35,585 bases of DNA from the NCBI GenBank assembly GCA_007123885.1, contig SLGC01000098.1:1-35585 (forward strand), in the 5' to 3' direction. A program made the translations under genes and the position numbers. This DNA is from Bacteroidales bacterium (lineage in GTDB: Bacteria; Bacteroidota; Bacteroidia; Bacteroidales; PUMT01). Of this stretch, positions 16,273-25,561 are shown piece by piece (the first letter of the stretch is position 1; each line of letters opens with the position of its first letter). The notes below the pieces were generated by a model. That model saw only the letters and a program-made list of their open reading frames with translations. It had not been told where the DNA came from and made no database searches.

Positions 16273-18810
16273 ATGCAAAAGTTCGGTTTCATCTTGCTGG
16301 CAATGCTCTTCCTGAGCCTTCCGCTCCGGGGTCAGCAGCTTGTTACCGGTTATGTTTATGATATTGAAACAGGCGAGCCCCTGGCATTTGTTAATATCGT
16401 CTATAATGACAGGGGAACCGGTACCACTACCGGTCTTGACGGTCATTTTACCATTAAATCGGATGTCCTGTTTCTTAAATTAAGCTATGTCGGTTATGAG
16501 CCGGTTACAGTTTATCCTGCCGACAGGGATTTCCTGCAGCCCCTCCGGCTGGCCATGAAAAGAAAACCCTATCTTATTGAGGAGGTAAAGATTTTTCCCG
16601 GAGTGAATCCGGCCCACCGGATAATTGACGAGGTTTTCAGGAACCGGAATGAAAACAACCCTGAAAGATTGTCATCCTTCTCATACACCTCTTATAATAA
16701 GCTGTACTTCACGCTTATGCCCGATACCTTGCTTACAAGGATTGCATTGCCTGAACATGCAAGAATACGGGTTAATATTGGGGGTGTCGCAGCCGGGATG
16801 CAGGAAAACGAGAACAATATCCCGGATAATGATACCCTTGAGGTGCAGCAATCTGAAACAGAGGTCGATTCAAGCGAATTGAAAATAAAGGAATTCACAG
16901 AACGGCAGCACCTGTTTATTATGGAATCCGTGAGCCAGAGGGACTATCTGCGGCCGGGAAGGAACAATGAGCGGGTCATTGCTTCAAGGGTAAACGGTTT
17001 CCGGGATCCGTCATTCTTTCTGCTTGCCACGCAGCTTCAGTCATTCAGCTTCTATGAGGATTTCATTTTCCTGCTCGAGGGTAAATATCTGAACCCCATA
17101 AGCAGGGGAAGCACCACACGGTACTCATTTATCCTGGAAGACAGTCTTTTTACAGAACAGAATGACACTCTGTTTATTATTTCATTCAGGCCGTACCCTG
17201 ACCGTAACTTCGAGGGACTGCAGGGGGTATTGTATATAAATTCCAACGGCTATGCTATACAGAATGCAGTAGCATGGCCTTTTGAACCACGGGGATTTTT
17301 TACGGCGAGAATACAGCAAAACTACCGCCTGGTTGATGGCAGCTGGTTCCCGGTTGAGTTGAATTCACATATTATTTTGCGGAATGAATCACCCGGGCCG
17401 GGAAACAGATACAACCTGGTTGGAACAGGAAATTCATATTTAAGTGATATCCATATTGAGCCGGCACTGCGGAAAAGGGATTTCAACCATATTGAACTCA
17501 CAATTTCCCCGGATGCCCACCGGCGGGATGAAGAGTTCTGGGACAGGTACCGGAATGAACCACTTTCCGGTAAGGACAGGGAAACTTACCGTGTAATTGA
17601 CAGTATCGGGCAGGAAGTAAACCTGGACCGGTCGCTGCGGATTTTCGAGACCCTCGCTACCGGATATATTCCCTGGGGCATCTTTAACATCGACTATAGC
17701 AGCCTGCTTGATTACAATTATTTTGAAAGGTTCAGGCCGGGCATCCGTATCATTAGCGGCAACCGGCTGTCGGAACGGTTTACGGCCGGCGGACATATAG
17801 CCTGGGGCTCCGGCGACCGGAAAATCAGGTATGGGGGTGAAGCCTCCATACTTCTTTACCGCCCCGGTAACTTCAACCTCGGATTTTTCTATAAAAATGA
17901 TGTCGAAGAGCCGGGCACCTACAGCTTTGCAGGGGCTCACTCCGCCTTCCCTTCGGAAGATTACAGGCGATTTTTTGTCGGCCGTATGGATTATGTGCAG
18001 GAATATAATGGGTCTTTAAATTTCAGGTTTTTGCGTCATTTTGCCGGCAGACTTTATTTTTCCAGGCAGGAGGTCCGGCCACCCTACCCTTATGTTTTTT
18101 TGAATGAAGGCCGGGAACAGGATATTTTTTATTTTACCGAAACGGGTATAAAGCTCCGGTTTGCATGGCGTGAAAAATTCATGCAAACACCACGCGGAAA
18201 CCGGATATCCATGGGAAGCGATTTTCCGTTGATCTGGTTTAACTATGGCAGGGGACTTGATATTCAAGGCGGTGAATACGTTTATACACGTCTCCAGGCC
18301 GGCATACATCATTCCATCCATACCAAACGGCTGGGAAGAACTTACCTTACGGTGGAAGGAGGCACGATTGACAGAGATGTGCCACTGAGCAAGTTGTATA
18401 ACGGAAAGGGAAGCTACCGGAGTTTTGCAGTAGAGGCTGCCAATAGCTTTGCTACAATGCGCATGACTGAATTCCTGTCAAGTGAATTTGTCTCGGTTTT
18501 TTTCAGGCAGAATTTTGAAAGCCTTTTGTTCAAAACAGGCCGGTTTCGTCCGGAGATCCTGTTTATTACAAATATTGGCTTCGGAAGACTTGAAAACAGT
18601 GCCGGGCATCTCAACCTTCATCTCAGGGCGCCGGAAAAAGGATATTTTGAATCAGGATTGCTGATAAACAATATATTTACACGGTTATTTGCCGGTTATG
18701 GACTTGGAGTTTTTTACCGGTACGGGCCTTACCGTTTTGATGATACACTGGATAATTTTGCATTTAAAATGACCTTCAGCATGAACTTAAGGAACTTGAC
18801 GGACAGGTAA
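16273..18810 (+). CDS. Carboxypeptidase-like regulatory domain / DUF5686 outer-membrane protein
   Basis: A secreted 845-residue protein. I start it at ATG 16273 (MQKFGFILLAMLFLSLPLRG, then QQ), a clean signal peptide. The ORF-track start nine codons earlier is a TTG with no leader-like sequence. A CarboxypepD_reg-like beta-sandwich follows (VTGYVYDIETGEPLAFVNIV, then GTTTGLDGHFTI and LSYVGYEP; about 22-95). The DUF5686 region follows, with many alternating aromatic strands ending FKMTFSMNLRNL, consistent with an outer-membrane beta-barrel. Its function is not known to me. It lies 28 bp after rluB and 10 bp before era, so the three genes are probably cotranscribed. Confidence 0.85.
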   Translation: MQKFGFILLAMLFLSLPLRGQQLVTGYVYDIETGEPLAFVNIVYNDRGTGTTTGLDGHFTIKSDVLFLKLSYVGYEPVTVYPADRDFLQPLRLAMKRKPYLIEEVKIFPGVNPAHRIIDEVFRNRNENNPERLSSFSYTSYNKLYFTLMPDTLLTRIALPEHARIRVNIGGVAAGMQENENNIPDNDTLEVQQSETEVDSSELKIKEFTERQHLFIMESVSQRDYLRPGRNNERVIASRVNGFRDPSFFLLATQLQSFSFYEDFIFLLEGKYLNPISRGSTTRYSFILEDSLFTEQNDTLFIISFRPYPDRNFEGLQGVLYINSNGYAIQNAVAWPFEPRGFFTARIQQNYRLVDGSWFPVELNSHIILRNESPGPGNRYNLVGTGNSYLSDIHIEPALRKRDFNHIELTISPDAHRRDEEFWDRYRNEPLSGKDRETYRVIDSIGQEVNLDRSLRIFETLATGYIPWGIFNIDYSSLLDYNYFERFRPGIRIISGNRLSERFTAGGHIAWGSGDRKIRYGGEASILLYRPGNFNLGFFYKNDVEEPGTYSFAGAHSAFPSEDYRRFFVGRMDYVQEYNGSLNFRFLRHFAGRLYFSRQEVRPPYPYVFLNEGREQDIFYFTETGIKLRFAWREKFMQTPRGNRISMGSDFPLIWFNYGRGLDIQGGEYVYTRLQAGIHHSIHTKRLGRTYLTVEGGTIDRDVPLSKLYNGKGSYRSFAVEAANSFATMRMTEFLSSEFVSVFFRQNFESLLFKTGRFRPEILFITNIGFGRLENSAGHLNLHLRAPEKGYFESGLLINNIFTRLFAGYGLGVFYRYGPYRFDDTLDNFAFKMTFSMNLRNLTDR

Positions 18811-18820
18811 TAAAACAACT

Positions 18821-19702
18821 ATGGAACACAAGGCAGGTTTTGTAAACATACTCGGGAACCCCAACGTGGGAAAATCAACCATTATGAATGCTCTGGTGGG
18901 ACAGAATCTTTCAATAATCACCTCCAGGGCCCAGACTACCCGTCACAGGATAATGGGAATAGTAAACGGGGAGAATTTCCAGATCATCTATTCAGATACA
19001 CCAGGAATAATAAAGCCCAATTACAAGCTTCACGAATCTATGATGAAGTTGGTTAACAGTGCCCTGGAAGATGCAGATGTATTGCTTTATGTTACCTCTG
19101 TCGACGATGATGTTGACAGGCAGCATGATTATATTCAAAGAATTTCCCGCCTGGAAATTCCCGTTATACTTCTGATCAACAAGATAGATCTTGCCAGTAC
19201 CCAGGAAGAGGTGGAGGCTCTGATAAACAGGTGGAAGGAAAGGCTTCCCGGTGCCGTGACCATCCCCCTATCAGCCAAAGAGAATTTCAATACAGGCACA
19301 GTTTTTAACAAGGTTCTTGATTTACTTCCCGAATTCCCTCCATATTATTCCAAGGATGCCCTTACTGATAAACCGGAGCGTTTTTTTGCATCGGAGATCA
19401 TAAGAGAAAAGGTGATGCTGAATTACCGGAAGGAAATACCATATTCTGTCGAAATTGAAATAGAGGAATTCAAAGACAGCACAGATATTTTGCGCATCAG
19501 AGCTGTGATACATGTCATGAGGGAAACCCAGAAGGGAATTGTGATAGGAAAAAAAGGGACCGCATTAAAAAAAACCGGTACGCAGGCAAGGATCGATCTG
19601 GAGAGGTTTTTTGAAAAGAAGGTGTTCCTGGAAATGTTCGTAAAGGTGAACAAGGACTGGAGGACAAAAGAATACCAGCTGAGAAGGTTCGGGTACAGGT
19701 AA
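18821..19702 (+). CDS. era: GTPase Era
   Basis: A 293-residue ribosome-assembly GTPase that binds the 3' end of 16S rRNA. G1 is GNPNVGKST (residues 11-19), the switch region has SRAQTTRHRIMGI, G3 is DTPGI, G4 is NKID (about 120), and G5 is SAKEN. The C-terminal KH domain carries VIGKKGTALKKTGTQARIDLE (about 240-260), followed by VNKDWR. The length and all domains are standard. It begins 10 bp after the DUF5686 gene, inside the same apparent transcription unit. Confidence 0.97.
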   Translation: MEHKAGFVNILGNPNVGKSTIMNALVGQNLSIITSRAQTTRHRIMGIVNGENFQIIYSDTPGIIKPNYKLHESMMKLVNSALEDADVLLYVTSVDDDVDRQHDYIQRISRLEIPVILLINKIDLASTQEEVEALINRWKERLPGAVTIPLSAKENFNTGTVFNKVLDLLPEFPPYYSKDALTDKPERFFASEIIREKVMLNYRKEIPYSVEIEIEEFKDSTDILRIRAVIHVMRETQKGIVIGKKGTALKKTGTQARIDLERFFEKKVFLEMFVKVNKDWRTKEYQLRRFGYR

Positions 19703-19893
19703 AGGTGCTTTTTTATCAGCGGCAGCCGGATACATGAAGTTCACAGAATGTAACTTGTTCCTTCACGAAATATTTTAAGGTGTTCATGGTTATATTTTAA
19801 TGTAATTGTCATATGGAACGCCATTGTAATGATCATCATCATTTTTGATTGTCGTTTAACGGGTGTTTCTTTACTTAATGAATTAAATCAGTA

Positions 19894-21201
19894 ATGAGTT
19901 ATATTGTTGCAATAGTAGGAAGGCCCAATGTGGGAAAATCAACCCTGTTCAACCGCCTGAGCGGGGAGAGAAAGGCAATAGTGGATGAGACATCCGGAGT
20001 AACGCGAGACCGGCATTATGGTAAATCAGACTGGAACGGGAAGGAATTTTCAATAATAGATACAGGGGGATATATTACAAATTCCGACGATGTTTTTGAA
20101 GATGAAATAAGAAAACAGATTTTACTGGCCATAGAAGAGGCTGATTCTGTGATGTTTATTGTGGATGTGCTCAGCGGAATAACCGATCTGGATGATATCA
20201 TTGCTACCATCCTGAGAAAAGGCAGTAAAAGGACATTTGTTGTTGTAAACAAAGTTGATAATTCCCAGAGGCTGTATGATGCTACTGATTTTTATGGTCT
20301 GGGACTTGGTGATATCTTTCCTGTATCAGCCATTAATGGGTCGGGTACCGGAGAATTGCTGGATGAACTGGCAAAAGAAATACCTCCTGCAAAGGAACAG
20401 GATGAGGGAGATGAAATTCCCAGGTTTGCCGTTGTGGGCAGGCCAAATGTCGGGAAATCATCTCTTGCCAATGCGCTGCTGGGGGAGGAGAGGAATATTG
20501 TCACTCCGGTTGCAGGAACAACAAGGGATTCTATCCATACTCACTACAAGAAGTTTGGGAACGAATTTCTGCTGATCGATACAGCGGGATTGCGCAAGAA
20601 AGGTAAAGAAATGGAAAACATTGAATTCTATTCTATAATGCGGTCCATCAGGGCCATAGAGAATTCTGATGTCTGCCTCTTGCTGATTGATGCTACCCGG
20701 GGCATGGAGGCTCAGGATGTCAATATATTTCATCTTGTTGCAAGGAATAAAAAGGGTGTGGTAATACTGGTAAATAAGTGGGATCTGATAGAGAAGGATA
20801 CCGGCTCGGTCAAGGAGTTCACCCGTATTATCAGGGAAAAAACATCGCCTTTTGAGGATGTTCCTGTTATTTTTACCTCTGCAATTACCATGCAGCGCAT
20901 CCACAAGGCTCTTGAAGCAGCTGTTGAGGTATACAGGAAAAGGAAGCAGCGGATACCGACATCAAGGCTTAATGAATTTCTTCAGGAGGCAGTAGAACAG
21001 TTTCATCCACCGGCTGTAAAAGGCAAATACATAAAAATAAAATATGTTACACAGCTGCCGGGAAAGACTCCTTTATTTGCATTTTTTTGCAACCTGCCCC
21101 AATACATAAGAGATCCCTATAAAAGGTATCTGGAAAACAGGCTAAGGGAAAAATTTGATTTTACCGGTGTCCCGCTTCAGCTTTTTTTCAGGAAAAAATA
21201 G
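19894..21201 (+). CDS. der: Tandem-domain GTPase Der (EngA)
   Basis: A 435-residue GTPase needed for 50S ribosomal subunit assembly. It has two consecutive G domains, GRPNVGKST (8-16) with DTGGY and NKVD, and GRPNVGKSS (about 181-189) with [10 protein letters not shown] and NKWDLIE, followed by a C-terminal KH-like domain ([20 protein letters not shown]). All motifs are intact and the length is normal. It is separated from era by a 191-bp spacer, so it may have its own promoter, but I found no exact -7 box there. Its TAG stop abuts the stop of the next, convergent gene. Confidence 0.97.
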   Translation: MSYIVAIVGRPNVGKSTLFNRLSGERKAIVDETSGVTRDRHYGKSDWNGKEFSIIDTGGYITNSDDVFEDEIRKQILLAIEEADSVMFIVDVLSGITDLDDIIATILRKGSKRTFVVVNKVDNSQRLYDATDFYGLGLGDIFPVSAINGSGTGELLDELAKEIPPAKEQDEGDEIPRFAVVGRPNVGKSSLANALLGEERNIVTPVAGTTRDSIHTHYKKFGNEFLLIDTAGLRKKGKEMENIEFYSIMRSIRAIENSDVCLLLIDATRGMEAQDVNIFHLVARNKKGVVILVNKWDLIEKDTGSVKEFTRIIREKTSPFEDVPVIFTSAITMQRIHKALEAAVEVYRKRKQRIPTSRLNEFLQEAVEQFHPPAVKGKYIKIKYVTQLPGKTPLFAFFCNLPQYIRDPYKRYLENRLREKFDFTGVPLQLFFRKK

Positions 21202-24200
21202 CTACATCTTTAATCCCATGAACAGTATGTCATCAACCTGTTCATTATCTCCCTGCCAGAGCTTGAAATTATTGGTGACATGCTCGAACTGCTCCTTCAA
21301 TGGCTTGTGGCAGATATCCTGCAGAAGGTTTTTGAGACGCATCATTTTGAATTTTTTACCGTGCGGGCCTCCGAACTGATCGGGATATCCGTCTGAGAAC
21401 AGGTAAACTAAATCACCATGATCCAGCTGAAATTCCCGGTTCTCAAAAGATTTTTCATGTGTGGCGTAGCCTCCGATAGAATTACGGCTTCCCCTGATAT
21501 ACATGAGCTCATTTTTATGAAATATCATAATGGGGCGCATGGCAGAGGAAAAACGGAGATAATTTCTTTTTATATCAAATTCACATACCGTCAGGTCCAT
21601 GCCATCTGTCGATCTTCCCAGGTTATCAACATTCTGGTTCAGGGTATTGGCGACTTCCCTGTCAAGTGTCTCAAGTATTTCGGAAGGTGATTTAACATCC
21701 GGCCGGATGCAGATATCCTTTATAAGTGTTGTGCCTATCATTGACATAAATGCCCCGGGTACCCCATGGCCGGTAGAATCGGCGCATACTATCAGGAACT
21801 TGCTTTCATTTACCCTGTCAAACCAGTAAAAATCGCCGCTTACAATATCCCGCGGCTGGTAAAAGACAAATGATTCTGCAAAATTATCTTCCAGTCTTGA
21901 AAAAGGAGGCAGTATACTTGCCTGTATCCTCTGGGCATAGTTTATGCTGTCGGTTATATCCCTGTTCTTGTATTCAATCTCGCGTTTCTGTTCCATCACC
22001 TCTTTGGTCCGAATTACAAGTTCTCTTTCAATACGTTCGTTCTCCAGTCTGAGGTTTCTTTCCCTCAGCTTTATTACAACCAGGATCACAAGTACGGCCA
22101 GAAAGGCAATACCAAGATAGAAATACCATCTCTTCCAGATGGGTGTTGCAATAGTTATGGAAAGTGCCAGGGGCGTTTCATTCACCATTCCTTCAGCAGA
22201 GTATGCACGAAGCAGGAAACTGAAATTCCCGTCGTCCACTCTTGAATAGTAGGCGTATTGTTGATTTGAAATATCAGACCAGTCCAGATCATACCCTTCA
22301 AGCTTATATTGATAGGTAACTTTTTCAGGAGATTTAAAATTCAATCCGACAAAATCGATCCTGAACTTGTAGCTTCCATATGGGAGGGATATCCTGTCAG
22401 TCACCTCATGCTCCTCATCTGAGATTGTAACCGAGGTTATGTTCAGCATGGGCGGGGTCCGGTTACTTCTTTCCAGTGAGGGATCAAAAGAAACCAGTCC
22501 CCCGGTGGTCCCGAATAAAAGAGTGCCTTCGGGTGCCATATGCACGGCATTCAGATTGAAGTCCCCTCTTATTCCACTTTCGGTACTATAGGTGCGAACG
22601 AAATAGTCGTCAGGATTAACCCTGCTCAGGCCGAGCTTGTGGCCCACCCATATGTTCCCGTCATTGCCGGAAGTTATGCTGTAACAGAAATTGGAATGAA
22701 GCCCGTCAGCAGCTATAATATTCACTATCGAATCGCCATCTACCTTGATTATTCCGTTCCGTTCCGTTGCGATCCAAAGACGGTCCCTCTGATCAAGGGT
22801 TGCTGCCACAAAAACAATCTCCCCCTGGGTGATCCTGATTTCCCGGGTATTTTGGATGTTCGCCAGTCTGTTGCCTCTGGTAAAGGCCCATGTTATTCCT
22901 TCGTTATCTTTAAAAATACTGTATATATTATTCCGGGGAAGCCCTTCCATTGTCGTATATCTTGCCTGTTCACCAGTCTGCAGTTTGAATTCGAATACTC
23001 CACCGTTGGTGGCAGCCAGCAGAATGCCATCAGAGAAGAGAAGATGGTTAATTGAGTTTTCGGTTGAATTGGCAGACAGATGAAAGGATGCTGCCTTTCC
23101 ACTTTCCTTATCCAGCCTGTAGATACCACTGTTATCCGTCCCTATCCATAGATCTCCACGGTTGCATTTTGTCAGCGCGGTAACCCTGTCAAATGGCAGT
23201 CCCCGTTGTGTGCCGTAAAATGAGGTGCTGTTGTTTTCCCGGTCTATCCTGAGCAACCCGCTTTCCCCGCCGAGCCATAACCATGAATCGTTGGCGTAGA
23301 CCGCGGATACATTTCGCCCGAAAGGCTCCTCGAAAATCCTCAAAAAGCTGAATGATTCATCAGGAAGCATTGAAAGGCCGTATAAGGTGGCGAACCAGTA
23401 GTTGCCTTCTATATCCTGGAAAACAGAGTAGACATGATTTGCGGCCAGCCCGTTGGCAGTTGAATAGTTTTTAACCTGGGGCAGTGCATCCTGCCCGAAC
23501 CAGTTATTTATTTTGTAGACACCATGACCCGATGTGCCTGCCCAGATATTTGTATCCCGGTCAATATAAACTGACTGAACATTGGAATATCCAAACCCGA
23601 ATCTTCCACCCAGGTTTGTTACATGGTATTTTCCGCCGCTTTCGTTATGCAGATGGAACAATCCTCTGCTCCCTGTTCCAACAAATATTCCCATTTCACC
23701 ATGGCAACTGATTGTTTCGACAGATACAGCAGGAATGCCTTCGATCCTGCCGACCATTTCGGGTTCCCTTCCGGGGATCCGCCTGAACCTGTACAAGCCT
23801 TCAAACGAGCCCACAAGCAGTTCCGATTTGCCTGTGACCGCCATTGCCGTAACAGGAGTCCCGGCAAAGAAGTTGCTGAAGCGGGTTACGTTCATATCGC
23901 TGTCAACAACCACCAAACCGTGCTGCTGTGAAGAGATCAGAATATTGCCGTAGCTGTCTTCGGTTATTCCGGTTATGCGGGTGCTTAAGCCCTGATTATC
24001 CAGAATTTCCAACCTGTTTCCCGCGAGCACCGATATACTTCCGTTGTTATGCCCGAACCACAGCCTGTTTTGGCTGTCGCGGAAACTGATCCTGGCAAAA
24101 TCTGAGGGAAGCGAGTCGCCTGTGGGACCTGATTCAAATTCAAAACCATTGAACCTGGCTAAATCCGTACCTGTTCCTATCCAGATAAAACCCGAAGAGT

Positions 24201-24354
24201 CCTGGTTAACGGTATAAACAAATCCATGCGGTAAACCATCGTCCAGACCGTAGTTCCGGAACTGGTAGATCTGGGCTGAGGCTGAAATCAGAATGCAAAG
24301 TTTTAAAAAGACTATGATTCCTGTAGTTCTGATTAGTGATCTGTGCATCTGCAT
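21202..24354 (-). CDS. Two-component-like propeller sensor with SpoIIE PP2C phosphatase output
   Basis: A 1050-residue membrane sensor. A signal sequence (to about residue 28) precedes a long periplasmic region of Reg_prop repeats (YQFRNYGLDDGLPHGFVYTV, then IWIGTG; similar xxxWIGT units throughout) forming beta-propellers, and a Y_Y_Y domain (YKLEGYDLDWS near 690). One transmembrane helix (WYFYLGIAFLAVLVILVVI, about 745-763) leads to a coiled coil and a SpoIIE-type PP2C phosphatase (about 818-1050) with SGDFYW, ADSTGHGVPGAFMSMIG, FSDGYPDQFGG and QVDDILF, so the metal-binding Asp residues are present. It probably turns a periplasmic signal into dephosphorylation of an unknown protein such as an anti-sigma antagonist. 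It lies 4 bp after the gene for a secreted unknown protein. Confidence 0.93.
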   Translation of the reverse strand: MQMHRSLIRTTGIIVFLKLCILISASAQIYQFRNYGLDDGLPHGFVYTVNQDSSGFIWIGTGTDLARFNGFEFESGPTGDSLPSDFARISFRDSQNRLWFGHNNGSISVLAGNRLEILDNQGLSTRITGITEDSYGNILISSQQHGLVVVDSDMNVTRFSNFFAGTPVTAMAVTGKSELLVGSFEGLYRFRRIPGREPEMVGRIEGIPAVSVETISCHGEMGIFVGTGSRGLFHLHNESGGKYHVTNLGGRFGFGYSNVQSVYIDRDTNIWAGTSGHGVYKINNWFGQDALPQVKNYSTANGLAANHVYSVFQDIEGNYWFATLYGLSMLPDESFSFLRIFEEPFGRNVSAVYANDSWLWLGGESGLLRIDRENNSTSFYGTQRGLPFDRVTALTKCNRGDLWIGTDNSGIYRLDKESGKAASFHLSANSTENSINHLLFSDGILLAATNGGVFEFKLQTGEQARYTTMEGLPRNNIYSIFKDNEGITWAFTRGNRLANIQNTREIRITQGEIVFVAATLDQRDRLWIATERNGIIKVDGDSIVNIIAADGLHSNFCYSITSGNDGNIWVGHKLGLSRVNPDDYFVRTYSTESGIRGDFNLNAVHMAPEGTLLFGTTGGLVSFDPSLERSNRTPPMLNITSVTISDEEHEVTDRISLPYGSYKFRIDFVGLNFKSPEKVTYQYKLEGYDLDWSDISNQQYAYYSRVDDGNFSFLLRAYSAEGMVNETPLALSITIATPIWKRWYFYLGIAFLAVLVILVVIKLRERNLRLENERIERELVIRTKEVMEQKREIEYKNRDITDSINYAQRIQASILPPFSRLEDNFAESFVFYQPRDIVSGDFYWFDRVNESKFLIVCADSTGHGVPGAFMSMIGTTLIKDICIRPDVKSPSEILETLDREVANTLNQNVDNLGRSTDGMDLTVCEFDIKRNYLRFSSAMRPIMIFHKNELMYIRGSRNSIGGYATHEKSFENREFQLDHGDLVYLFSDGYPDQFGGPHGKKFKMMRLKNLLQDICHKPLKEQFEHVTNNFKLWQGDNEQVDDILFMGLKM

Positions 24355-24358
24355 AAAT

Positions 24359-25333
24359 TTAATTTCTTCTTGGCCTCACACCAATACCGTACCGGTACAC
24401 CGGAACACCGCCAATGGGGATAACATAGAATGGGAGAGCCTCGTCATACTGGTTCCGGATATTAACAACCACATTATTGTTCCTGACCAGGGGATCCTGC
24501 TGCTTCCGGAACTGTATCTGCATTGAGGTATTGCGTTCTTCGGGCAGGATTTCCAGCCTGTTCTCTTTCCACTCATCATCGCCGGAAACTGTCAGTAGTT
24601 CCCCCTGCCTGGCAACAGAAATAACCCTTATTTCCCCGTCATAATCCCAGTCAAAATTCCTTATCTCCACGTAAATAGTATGCTCATCAATATAGGGAAA
24701 TATACTGGAGATTTGCTCTGCATCATTCCAGAGCCGGAAGGTATATTCATAGGCAAAAGCGTTTGCCCCTTCCACCGGGATATTCTGTTCGGGATGGGTA
24801 CTGAGGAAGTACCTGTACATGTTTCCGTCATTACCCTCCACTCCCTCGGCAATGACTTTGAACACATTCCCCCCGAACTGCTCCTGGTACTCGCCCTCTG
24901 CGGGATTGAAGGGTCCGAAGGTGTACCATTTATCGTCCCATTCAGGCTCATTACCGAAAGTCCGCGATGCCATCAGGTTGCCGCTGCGGTAGTTGCCCAC
25001 CGGATCGACCCCCTGTGCGTCGGGATCTGAATGGGCTCCTTCGCCTCCATATACAGAAAAATTTATTTTGGTATTCCAGAAGCCGTTTATCTCATCATGT
25101 TCACCCCCGGTATCAGGGTCGAAAACCCTGATATAGACCGGCTGGGTATGCGCTTCGGGGATTACAAAAAAGAATGCCTGGCTGAAATCGTCATCTCCCC
25201 ATGAGGGGCATGCATCGGGCCCGAAGGTGACCAGGTATGGTATGTTCTCATCTTTCGGACATGGAACCTCCTGTGAAAACAAATTCAGGCTAAAACAGGG
25301 AAGGATCAGCAGCAGTAGAAAGGTGAATCTCAT
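24359..25333 (-). CDS. Secreted protein of unknown function, partner gene of the SpoIIE sensor
   Basis: I do not recognise this family. From ATG 25333 the protein is 324 residues with a clear signal peptide (MRFTFLLLLILPCFSLNLFS, then QE). The ORF-track start 16 codons upstream would add non-leader sequence. The mature part is acidic, rich in Asp, Asn, Gly and aromatic residues, and probably all-beta, with two Cys early (VPCPKDE, DACPSW). It contains DPDTGGEHDEINGFWNTK and FDWDYDGEIRVIS, acidic loops that might bind Ca2+, and ends GVPVYRYGIGVRPRRN. There is no type IX C-terminal domain and no lipobox. The stop lies 4 bp before the SpoIIE-sensor start, so the two are almost certainly cotranscribed, and a periplasmic ligand or regulator role is possible. 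Confidence 0.75.
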   Translation of the reverse strand: MRFTFLLLLILPCFSLNLFSQEVPCPKDENIPYLVTFGPDACPSWGDDDFSQAFFFVIPEAHTQPVYIRVFDPDTGGEHDEINGFWNTKINFSVYGGEGAHSDPDAQGVDPVGNYRSGNLMASRTFGNEPEWDDKWYTFGPFNPAEGEYQEQFGGNVFKVIAEGVEGNDGNMYRYFLSTHPEQNIPVEGANAFAYEYTFRLWNDAEQISSIFPYIDEHTIYVEIRNFDWDYDGEIRVISVARQGELLTVSGDDEWKENRLEILPEERNTSMQIQFRKQQDPLVRNNNVVVNIRNQYDEALPFYVIPIGGVPVYRYGIGVRPRRN

Positions 25334-25561
25334 ATATATGTTTTGAATTGATGTGCAAAAATGGTGAGAATATAACGTCATGGTCTGGATTTAAGTATTC
25401 AGCGCATTGCGTTTAAAGAGATTTGAAATTGTAACTTCATATACGTGCAAATATTTAAACAGTTACTTTTTTTTGACCAAACCGGGAATAAAATTCTTCG
25501 GCTAAAGGGACCTTATCCTGGGTTGTCTTTCACCACCCGAAATGTCGCAGTTGATGAACCG

